Shown: in pieces, positions 13,593-18,625 of the stretch
Layout of the letters: every line of letters begins with the position of its first letter
Position numbering within the stretch: position 1 is the stretch's first letter
Assembly: GCA_025966295.1 (NCBI GenBank)
Contig: JAOPVD010000260.1
Coordinates: forward strand, 1 to 18,625
DNA: 18,625 nt
Origin: Frankiales bacterium
Lineage (GTDB): Bacteria; Actinomycetota; Actinomycetes; Mycobacteriales; SCTD01
Direction: 5' to 3'
Program-made: the position numbers and the translations under genes
The notes under the pieces: model-generated
What the model was told of the DNA's origin: nothing
Database searches by the model: none
The model's input: the letters and a program-made list of their open reading frames with translations, nothing else

Positions 13593-14300
13593 CTAGGTGG
13601 CGCTCGTGGCCGTGGGAGTCGGGCTGGCCGCCGGTACGACGACCTGCAGGGTCACGCTGGTGGTCTCCGCCTTCGGGCCGTACGGCCGGCAGTCGTCGTT
13701 CACCGAGGCCACCCGCACCACGATCTTGTAGGTCCGGCCGAACTGCTGGTAGTCGTGCGCGAACGTGCGCCTCAGCGTGCCGGGCTTCGGCGCGTAGGCC
13801 GGCGGCTGGGCGGTCGGTGAGGGGAAGGCCCGGCAGCGCTGCGGGTTGGCGCTCGCCGGCTCGGTGGCGCCGTCGCCCCAGTCCAGCCCGGCGAAAAAGA
13901 CCTTCCCGTCGCCGTCGGTGGCCTGCACGGTGAGGACCGGGCTGTCCGGGCTGCCGGTGTTGGTGACCTTGAGGAACAGGCCGTCGTAGGTGCTGCCCGG
14001 CTTCGGGTGGGCGTAGGTCCGGGACCCGCTCCCGGTGGCGGACGGGCTTGCGGACGGGCTTGCGGACGGCGTGGGCGACGCGGTCGGGCTGGGGGTCGCG
14101 GACGGCGTCGGGCTCGGCGTGGGCGACGGCGTCGGGCTGACCGTTGGCTCCGGCGTCGGGCTGGGGGTGGCGGCGGTGGTGACGACCGGCGAGGTGTCAC
14201 CGGCGTTGACGAGGGCGTAGGTGGCGCCCGCGGCCAGCGCCGCGGCGCCGACCAGCCCGCCCGCCACGAGCAGGACCTGGCTCCGGACAGACTTCAGCAC
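13593..14300 (-). CDS. Membrane-anchored protein with Ser/Thr/Pro stalk and PKD-like domain, 235 aa
   Basis: An N-terminal membrane segment (about 8-30; QVLLVAGGLVGAAALAAGAT) is followed by a low-complexity PSPTP-rich stalk (45-92) and a PKD-like immunoglobulin fold (about 98-222). The PKD signatures are LDWGDG (139-144) and the F-x-H-x-Y...G-x-Y-x-I-x-V pattern (180-198). Three cysteines (C156, C204 and none in the stalk's N-terminal part) leave one probable disulfide, C156-C204. It is likely a surface adhesion or wall-spanning protein; no catalytic residues are visible. GTG 14300 is chosen since GGGGGG (14315-14310) lies nine bases upstream and residues 1-30 fit an anchor; ATG 14330 and GTG 14345 would precede this site. 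It sits 63 bases downstream of the NUDIX gene but has its own promoter-like element. Confidence 0.78.
   Translation of the reverse strand: MLKSVRSQVLLVAGGLVGAAALAAGATYALVNAGDTSPVVTTAATPSPTPEPTVSPTPSPTPSPTPSATPSPTASPTPSASPSASPSATGSGSRTYAHPKPGSTYDGLFLKVTNTGSPDSPVLTVQATDGDGKVFFAGLDWGDGATEPASANPQRCRAFPSPTAQPPAYAPKPGTLRRTFAHDYQQFGRTYKIVVRVASVNDDCRPYGPKAETTSVTLQVVVPAASPTPTATSAT
14025..14168 (-). repeat. Low-complexity coding repeat of the PSPTP stalk
   Basis: Imperfect 6-base units (on + GGCGTC/GGGCTC/GACGGC variants) encode alternating Pro with Ser/Thr. Some stretches recur, for example GACGGGCTTGCG at 14040-14063. The length of the stalk probably varies between strains. Confidence 0.7.
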
Positions 14301-14325
14301 GTGCGACCACCCCCCTTGGCGCCGG

Positions 14326-14331
14326 AGCATA
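14326..14331 (-). promoter_or_regulatory. -10 element TATGCT for the PKD protein gene
   Basis: TATGCT (14331 down to 14326) fits TANNNT. A start near 14319 would leave a leader of about 19 bases containing GGGGGG before GTG 14300. No convincing -35 is seen. Confidence 0.4.
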
Positions 14332-14363
14332 GGCAAATCACCCACCCCGCCGTGGGAGATCGG

Positions 14364-14807
14364 CTAGAGACGCGTCCGCAGCAGCGGCCAGGTCACCGCG
14401 AAGCCGGGGTGCAGCGGCAGCCCGGTGACGCCCTCGACCGGGACCCAGCGGACGTCGGTGCTCTCGCGGTCCAGCGCGTGCACCGGCAGCTCGGTCTGGG
14501 CGCGGGCCAGCACGGTCGTGTAGGACCAGCCGCCGTGGTCGTCCACCAGCTCCCCCAGCACCGTCACCGTCGCGGCGTCGAGACCGGTCTCCTCCGACGC
14601 CTCGCGCAGGGCCGCCTGCACCGGCGACTCTTCCGAGCCGCGGGCGCCGCCCGGCACGCCCCAGGTGTCGCCGTGGTGGCTCCAGATCGCCCGGTGCTGC
14701 AGGAGGACCGCCGGCCCGGGGGCGACGAGCAGCAGACCGGCAGCGCCGTACACGCCCCAGTGGTCGTGCCCGGCGCTGCACCGCGTCCAGCCGTCGCCAT
14801 CTTTCAC
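14364..14807 (-). CDS. NUDIX hydrolase, 147 aa
   Basis: This protein hydrolyses a nucleoside diphosphate linked to another moiety; the specific substrate is unknown. The NUDIX box is complete (GX5EX7REUXEEXGU): G54, E60, R68-E69, E72-E73, G75 and L76 in GARGSEESPVQAALREASEE. The region before it (GAAGLLLVAPGPAVLLQHRA) and after it is the standard fold for a cytosolic enzyme. The start is GTG 14807 (MKDGDGWTRC); the longer upstream frame overlaps the L,D-transpeptidase and is arginine- and glycine-rich, so it is rejected. It follows the transpeptidase by only 14 bases and is probably its operon partner. CAGACT six bases before the start could be a weak internal -10. Confidence 0.9.
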   Translation of the reverse strand: MKDGDGWTRCSAGHDHWGVYGAAGLLLVAPGPAVLLQHRAIWSHHGDTWGVPGGARGSEESPVQAALREASEETGLDAATVTVLGELVDDHGGWSYTTVLARAQTELPVHALDRESTDVRWVPVEGVTGLPLHPGFAVTWPLLRTRL

Positions 14808-14821
14808 GCGCCCAGTCTGGC

Positions 14822-15490
14822 TCAGAGGCGGTCGACGTAGGCCTGGGGGCCCATCACGATCCAGGCCCCCGGCGTCATCCAGCGCAGCGTCCACAGCAGG
14901 TTGGCCTGGCTCATCGCGACACAGCCGGCGGTCGGCCGGTTGAGCGTCTCGTGCAGGAAGATCCCGGAGCCGCGGCCCCAGACCGCCGGGTTGTCGTTGA
15001 AACCGACCACCGCGGCATACCGGTAGGCGACCGCGCGGGCGGCCCACAGGTCCTCGTCGCGGCCGGTGCAGGTCCGGCGGACCCAGGTGTTGTAGTCGCG
15101 CCGCTCCCCCGACCAGCAGGTCCGCGGCGCGAGCGACTTCCAGCCGACGTGCACGCCGGGGTTGGGACGGCTGCCGAACGCGAACCGCATCGGGAACTTG
15201 CCGGCGGGCGTCGTGCCGTCCCCCTCGTGCCGGGCGTTCGCGGTCTGGAAGCCGCTGCGGCCGACCCGCACCGGGATGCCGGCGCGCACCGCCCGCCAGG
15301 TCGTGCCGCTCTTCTGCCAGAGCGTCGCGCCGCCGCTGGTGGCGCGCCAGCTCGGGGTGGTCACGATGATGACGCGGGTGGCGCTGCCCATCCGATCGAG
15401 CACTCCGGGGTGGCCGGCTGCGCCCGCCGGCGAGGCGAGCAGCGGTACGGCGGCCAGCAGGGCCAGCAGGAAGGGCAGGGCGCGGCGCAT
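14822..15490 (-). CDS. Secreted YkuD-family L,D-transpeptidase, 222 aa
   Basis: The enzyme cross-links or edits peptidoglycan outside the membrane. A signal peptide (MRRALPFLLALLAAVPLLAS) is followed by the YkuD domain. The catalytic region holds H180 and C190 in HETLNRPTAGCVAM, equivalent to the usual H...[ST]xGC motif. Other cysteines (C135, C151) could pair in the extracytoplasmic space. The ATG at 15490 shares one base with the stop of the upstream fmdB gene (TGATG), a coupled start; this also gives a good signal peptide, so upstream codons are rejected. The NUDIX gene follows after 14 bases. The domain has no LysM or Ig module, so it is a short free transpeptidase. Confidence 0.92.
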   Translation of the reverse strand: MRRALPFLLALLAAVPLLASPAGAAGHPGVLDRMGSATRVIIVTTPSWRATSGGATLWQKSGTTWRAVRAGIPVRVGRSGFQTANARHEGDGTTPAGKFPMRFAFGSRPNPGVHVGWKSLAPRTCWSGERRDYNTWVRRTCTGRDEDLWAARAVAYRYAAVVGFNDNPAVWGRGSGIFLHETLNRPTAGCVAMSQANLLWTLRWMTPGAWIVMGPQAYVDRL

Positions 15491-15687
15491 CAGCCGCAGC
15501 ACCCGCCGCCGCAACAGCCCCCGGCCGGGGCCGGCGCGCTGGCCGTGCCCCCGACCGCGACGGGCGTGAAGACCCGGCTGGTGTCGGTGTGCCCCTGCGG
15601 GCAGCTGGCCACCGAGTCGTCGCTGATGCTGCGCGTCACCTCGAAGGCCGCGTCACAGGTCCGGCAGCGGAAGTCGTAGGCAGGCAT
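15490..15687 (-). CDS. FmdB-family zinc-ribbon protein, 65 aa
   Basis: A small regulatory-type protein with the FmdB signature MPAYDFRCRTCDAAFEV, then CPQGHTD and RVFTPV. The zinc site is CxxC (C8, C11) plus a CPxGH knuckle, where His replaces the usual final Cys. The C-terminus ends in GGCCGGGCCG, a glycine/cysteine tail typical of actinobacterial members. ATG 15687 is set by the -10 element TAGGCT six bases upstream. Its stop overlaps the start of the L,D-transpeptidase (TGATG), so it leads a three-gene operon. The role of FmdB proteins is not established; metal or redox sensing is often proposed. Confidence 0.9.
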   Translation of the reverse strand: MPAYDFRCRTCDAAFEVTRSISDDSVASCPQGHTDTSRVFTPVAVGGTASAPAPAGGCCGGGCCG

Positions 15688-15693
15688 GCGGCC

Positions 15694-15699
15694 AGCCTA
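15694..15699 (-). promoter_or_regulatory. -10 element TAGGCT of the fmdB operon, overlapping the upstream stop codon
   Basis: TAGGCT (15699 down to 15694) is followed by six bases and ATG 15687. Its first three bases are the TAG stop of the upstream crotonase (15699-15697), so the promoter begins inside that gene's stop. Confidence 0.6.
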
Positions 15700-16452
15700 G
15701 GCCCCGTGCCGGCCCTCGCCGGCCGCGAAGCGGGCCGCGCCCGCGGTGGCCTCGGTGAGCGACACCAGGCCGTGCCGCCACTCGTTGGCGAGCGCCTCGG
15801 GGAACGGCAGCGCCCACTGCTCGAGCACCGACGCGCGGTCCTCCCGCAGGCACAGCTGCGGCAGCGCGGCGAGCTGCTCGGCCAGCTCCTGCGCGGCGTC
15901 GAGCGCCAGGCCGGCCGGCACCACCCGGTTGGCGAGCCCGATCCGCAGCGCCTCCTCGGCGCCGACGGCCCGGCCGGTCAGGACCAGGTCGAGCGCCACG
16001 CCCTGGCCCACCACCCGGGGCAGCCGGACGGTGCCGCCGTCGATGAGGGGTACCCCCCAGCGCCGGCAGTAGACCCCGAAGACGGCGGTCTCCGAGGCCA
16101 CCCGCAGGTCGCACCACAGCGCCAGCTCGAGGCCGCCGGCGACCGCCGGCCCCTCGACGGCCGCGATCACGGGCTTGGACAGCTGCAGCCGGGTCGGCCC
16201 CATCGGGCCGGGCCCGTCCCCCGGCGGCACCACGGTCATGGTGCCGGCGGTGACCGCCAACAGGTCGGCGCCGGCACAGAAGTAGCCGTCCGAGCCGGTC
16301 AAGATCCCGACCGTCAGGTCGGCCCGCGCCTCGAACTCGGTGAAGGCGTCGAACAGGGCCTTGGCGTGGTCGCCGTCCACCGCCCCCCGCGCCTCGGGGC
16401 GGTCGAGGACCACCACCCGGACCGGACCGTCGTCCCGCACGTGGACCGTCAT
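15697..16452 (-). CDS. Crotonase-superfamily (enoyl-CoA hydratase/isomerase-like) protein, 251 aa
   Basis: The crotonase pattern is clear: FCAGADLLAV (58-67) forms the oxyanion hole, LSKPVIAAVEGPAVAGGLE (91-109) carries the first catalytic glutamate E109, and VFGVYCRRWGVPLIDGG (124-140) follows. The second glutamate, usually in PE, is C129 here. The FGVxCRRWGVPLIDGG block marks a recognised actinobacterial subgroup whose reaction is not known to me. ATG 16452 (MTVHVRDDGP) is chosen by family alignment; a longer frame to 16524 is rejected as it overlaps the promoter region of the divergent SDR gene. CATGCT six bases upstream is a weak -10 match. Its TAG forms part of the fmdB promoter. Confidence 0.88.
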   Translation of the reverse strand: MTVHVRDDGPVRVVVLDRPEARGAVDGDHAKALFDAFTEFEARADLTVGILTGSDGYFCAGADLLAVTAGTMTVVPPGDGPGPMGPTRLQLSKPVIAAVEGPAVAGGLELALWCDLRVASETAVFGVYCRRWGVPLIDGGTVRLPRVVGQGVALDLVLTGRAVGAEEALRIGLANRVVPAGLALDAAQELAEQLAALPQLCLREDRASVLEQWALPFPEALANEWRHGLVSLTEATAGAARFAAGEGRHGA

Positions 16453-16541
16453 GCAGGCAGCATGCCCCCACCAGGGTGAGCCGTCGTTCACCTCGTGCGG
16501 GAGGATGCTCCCCACAACCCGCACCTCTGGAGGGCTCCACC

Positions 16542-17441
16542 TTGAGTGACATCAACTTCGACGGCCGCGTCGCGATCGTGACCGGTGCCGGCGGCGGCCT
16601 CGGCCGCACCTACGCGCTCGACCTGGCCGCCCGTGGCGCGCAGGTGGTCGTCAACGACCTCGGCGGCAGCGTCGACGGCAAGGGCGGCGACCACGCGGCG
16701 GCCCAGAAGGTCGTCGACGAGATCAAGGCGGCGGGCGGCGAGGCCGTGCCGAACTACGACAGCGTCATGACCCCCGAGGGCGGCGCCAACATCGTCAAGA
16801 CGGCCGTGGACGCGTTCGGCAAGGTCGACGTGGTCATCAACAACGCCGGCTTCCTGCGCGACAAGAGCTTCCTGAAGCTCACCTGGGACGACCTGGACGC
16901 CATCATCGACGTCCACCTCAAGGCCGCCTTCTACGTCAGCCAGCCGGCCTTCGCGATCATGAAGGAGAACGGCTACGGCCGCTTCGTCTTCACCGCCTCC
17001 AACGCCACCTTCGGCAACTTCGGCCAGACGAACTACGCCGCGGCCAAGAACGGCCTGATCGGGCTGTCGAACACCATCGCGGTCGAGGGCGCCCGCTCCG
17101 GCATCCTCTCCAACGTGATCATGCCGGTCGCCAAGACCCGGATGACCGAGGAGCTGCTCGGCTCGTTCGCCGACGTGCTCGGTCCTGAGTACGTCACCCC
17201 GATGGTCGCCTACCTGAGCAGCGAGGCCTGCACGACCACGCACGGCGCCTACAGCGCCGCCGGTGGCCGCTACGCCCGCGTGTTCACCGGGCTGGCCCCT
17301 GGCTGGTTCGCCGGCAAGGGCGCGTCGGTCGCGGCCGAGGACATCGCCGCGCACATCGAGGAGATCGAGGCCCAGGAGGGCTACATCGTCCCGGGCAGCA
17401 CGACCGACGAGATCATGGCGCTGGCCGGCCTGTTCAACTAG
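16542..17441 (+). CDS. SDR-family dehydrogenase, MFE-2/acyl-CoA type, 299 aa
   Basis: This is an NAD(P)-dependent short-chain dehydrogenase, best matching the 3-hydroxyacyl-CoA dehydrogenase domain of MFE-2-type beta-oxidation proteins and steroid SDRs. The cofactor loop TGAGGGLG is at 14-21 and VVVNDLGG follows strand 2 (acidic D suggests NAD). NNAG is present in VDVVINNAGFLRDK. The catalytic Y165-x3-K169 lies in GNFGQTNYAAAKNG. TTG 16542 is chosen: GGAGGG at 16529-16534 is seven bases upstream, and it gives LSDINFDGRV as expected; the frame upstream of it is non-coding. It is divergent from a crotonase, so both may serve the same CoA-ester pathway. A 17-bp hairpin terminator follows. Confidence 0.93.
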   Translation: MSDINFDGRVAIVTGAGGGLGRTYALDLAARGAQVVVNDLGGSVDGKGGDHAAAQKVVDEIKAAGGEAVPNYDSVMTPEGGANIVKTAVDAFGKVDVVINNAGFLRDKSFLKLTWDDLDAIIDVHLKAAFYVSQPAFAIMKENGYGRFVFTASNATFGNFGQTNYAAAKNGLIGLSNTIAVEGARSGILSNVIMPVAKTRMTEELLGSFADVLGPEYVTPMVAYLSSEACTTTHGAYSAAGGRYARVFTGLAPGWFAGKGASVAAEDIAAHIEEIEAQEGYIVPGSTTDEIMALAGLFN

Positions 17442-17455
17442 CCGCACCACCCGGC

Positions 17456-17493
17456 CAAAGGGCCATGACCGGTACGCCGGTCATGGCCCTTTG
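17456..17493 (+). terminator. Strong hairpin terminator after the SDR gene
   Basis: CAAAGGGCCATGACCGG, loop TACG, and its exact complement ending CCCTTTG form a 17-bp perfect stem 14 bases after the stop. A/T ends (AAA...TTT) resemble an intrinsic terminator, although only TTTGTCGT follows. Confidence 0.85.
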
Positions 17494-17555
17494 TCGTAGC
17501 GCGGCTGGTCCGTTCGGACGATGCCGGCGGGCCCGCCACGACCGACATTGAGGGT

Positions 17556-17963
17556 GTGAAGGACCCGGTGTCGACGCGGACGTTCCACCTGCTGTCCTGC
17601 GCGCCCCCCGAGCAGGTGTGGGCGGCGCTGACCTGCCCGGCCCTGAGCTCCCGCTTCCTGCACGGCCTCAGCGCGCAGGGCTGCTGGGAGACCGACGGCC
17701 TGCTCACCTTCACCGCGGCCCAGGGTGTGGCCCTGACCGGCCAGGTGCTCTGGGCCGAGCCGCCGCACCGGCTGTCGCTGACGATGGAGGACGAGGCGTC
17801 CGGCACCTGCACCTACCTCACCTGGGACCTGCGCCCGGGCTGCGGCGGCACGGTCGTCCGGCTGCGGGTCGAGGAGGGCCACGCCTGCCCCACCGACGAC
17901 CAGGAGCTCGAGGACACCTGGCTGCCTGCGCTGCAGGCGCTGGAGGCCGTCCTTCAGGGCTGA
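17556..17963 (+). CDS. SRPBCC-family (AHSA1/START-like) protein, 135 aa
   Basis: A small helix-grip fold protein that usually binds a hydrophobic ligand in a cavity; ligand and partners are unknown. The pattern TRTFHLLSCAPPEQVWAALT (strand then helix), then LTGQVLWAEPPHRLSLTM, TYLTWDLRPGCGGTVVRLRV and a C-terminal helix ELEDTWLPALQALEAVL is typical of AHSA1-like members. Unusually many cysteines (C15, C27, C43 and others) are present for a short cytosolic protein. The start is GTG 17556 or GTG 17568; the first has TGAGGG too close, the second has AAGGA four bases away, so the choice is uncertain. It follows a terminator and has its own unit. Its last 10 bases overlap the convergent cyclase gene. 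Confidence 0.78.
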   Translation: MKDPVSTRTFHLLSCAPPEQVWAALTCPALSSRFLHGLSAQGCWETDGLLTFTAAQGVALTGQVLWAEPPHRLSLTMEDEASGTCTYLTWDLRPGCGGTVVRLRVEEGHACPTDDQELEDTWLPALQALEAVLQG

Positions 17964-18625
17964 CGCGGCGCCACGGCGTAGACCACCATCCCGGTCGGGA
18001 TGCCCTTGACGTTGGTCAGCGCGAACGTCTTCTTGCGCCGGGTCGTGATGCTGTCCGGGTCCAGCCCGGCCAGCGCGGTGTCGGAGACCAGCACCTCGTC
18101 GGCGCCGGCCTTCTCCACCAGCCGGGCGGCGATGTTGACGTCGACCCCGAGCAGGTCACCACCCATCGCCTTCGGCCGGCCGGTGTGCAGCGCGGCCTTG
18201 AGCCGCGGCCGGTGCCCGGCGACCTCCACCGCGGCCAGCCGGGCGCGGGCCTGCTGCACCGCCTCGAACGCCAGCTGCGGCGCCGGGAAGGTGGCCATCA
18301 GGCCGTCGCCGAGCCGCTTCACGACCTTGCCACGGTGCGCCAGCACCGGCGGCTCGACCGCGCTGGCGACCGCCCGCAGCAGCTCCAGTGCCGCCTCGTC
18401 GCCGGCCTCGAGCGCCCACGAGGAGAAGCCCACCAGGTCGGTGAACAAGATCGTCAGCTCGGCGTCGCCGGCGCCGCGGCCGGTGCGCTCGGCGGCGGCC
18501 TGCCAGAGCTGCAGCAGCCCCATCCCGAGCTCGCGGGAGGCGCGCGGGGTGTCGGCGAACAGCCGGTCGGCGAGCCGGGCCACGGTGCCGGCCGGGTCGC
18601 GGCCGGCCGCCGACAGCGGGTCGCC
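17954..18625 (-). CDS. Class III adenylate/guanylate cyclase catalytic domain (5' truncated)
   Basis: The visible 223 residues include a nearly complete class III nucleotide cyclase domain at the C-terminus. The first metal aspartate is in ILFTDLVGFSSWA. KRLGDGLMATF holds the substrate lysine and second aspartate region, and GVDVNIAARLVEKA holds the transition-state Asn and Arg. All key positions are filled, so cAMP (or cGMP) production is plausible. The part before it (LADRLFADTPRASRELGMGL) is helical and may be a linker from a sensory or autoinhibitory module outside the window. The frame is open to the edge, so GTG 18583 is not taken as start. It is convergent with the SRPBCC gene, overlapping by 10 bases. 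Confidence 0.9.
   Translation of the reverse strand, partial: GDPLSAAGRDPAGTVARLADRLFADTPRASRELGMGLLQLWQAAAERTGRGAGDAELTILFTDLVGFSSWALEAGDEAALELLRAVASAVEPPVLAHRGKVVKRLGDGLMATFPAPQLAFEAVQQARARLAAVEVAGHRPRLKAALHTGRPKAMGGDLLGVDVNIAARLVEKAGADEVLVSDTALAGLDPDSITTRRKKTFALTNVKGIPTGMVVYAVAPRQP

Noticed and set aside
11826..13820. 664-codon plus-strand open frame opposite the DinG-like helicase
   Set aside because: No recognisable domain and antisense-like composition; the minus strand has all helicase motifs and Fe-S cysteines.
14025..14168. Short repeated units that might suggest a CRISPR array or a repeat element
   Set aside because: The units are imperfect hexamers in one reading frame and encode a Pro/Ser/Thr stalk; there are no spacers.
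14813..14818. CAGACT before the NUDIX gene and CATGCT (16464-16459) before the second crotonase as further leaderless -10 boxes
   Set aside because: Both keep the A and final T with a six-base spacing but lack the first T, so they are not counted with the four clear cases.
14808..15047. N-terminal extension of the NUDIX frame
   Set aside because: It overlaps the L,D-transpeptidase in another frame, is rich in Arg/Gly/Pro, and the NUDIX fold begins well after GTG 14807.

Overview
The window is chromosomal DNA from a high-GC actinobacterium. The evidence is a third-codon position that is almost always G or C, many GTG starts and one TTG start, and lineage-typical families: a DUF3039 protein, an FmdB-type zinc ribbon ending in CCG, a long RecQ with an extra C-terminal domain, and MGDG-synthase-like glycosyltransferases. 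The sequence does not settle the family. Nothing looks like a phage, insertion sequence, CRISPR array, tRNA or rRNA. It is densely packed with about 18 genes and no gap over 300 bases. The two longest gaps (3244-3443 and 7086-7311) both hold inverted or direct repeats.

Left part (1-6789, all on +). The 3' two-thirds of a RecQ helicase with a phosphoribosyltransferase-like tail comes first. It is followed by a 63-residue membrane protein, a DsbA/FrnE thiol oxidoreductase and a membrane-anchored M23 peptidase. After a cluster of DnaA-box-like sequences comes a translationally coupled envelope cassette: an MGDG-synthase-like glycosyltransferase carrying a decayed NodB-like tail, an intact NodB polysaccharide deacetylase, and a DMT-type transporter. 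The three genes overlap by 4 bases at each junction.

Middle part (6786-13541). A small sigma-region-4-like protein on - ends tail-to-tail with the transporter. Across a structured intergenic region lie a DUF3039 protein, a spermidine-synthase-like protein and a secreted LVIVD beta-propeller, all on +. A crotonase-family enzyme on - resembles methylmalonyl-CoA decarboxylase more than a hydratase. It diverges from a membrane protein with an HEAMH zinc-protease-like motif, and a DinG-type iron-sulfur helicase on - follows.

Right part (13593-18625). On - are a membrane-anchored PKD-domain protein with a Ser/Thr/Pro-rich stalk and an apparent fmdB - L,D-transpeptidase - NUDIX operon. A second crotonase on - diverges from an SDR dehydrogenase on +, which is probably fatty-acyl or steroid related and ends in a strong hairpin. 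An SRPBCC protein follows, then the start-truncated end of a class III nucleotide cyclase.

Most functions are envelope maintenance, CoA-ester metabolism and DNA repair. The features that stand out are the NodB-decayed glycosyltransferase cassette, the phased DnaA-box-like array, the crotonase with altered catalytic residues, and a repeated promoter arrangement (TANNNT, six bases, start codon) that predicts leaderless transcripts.
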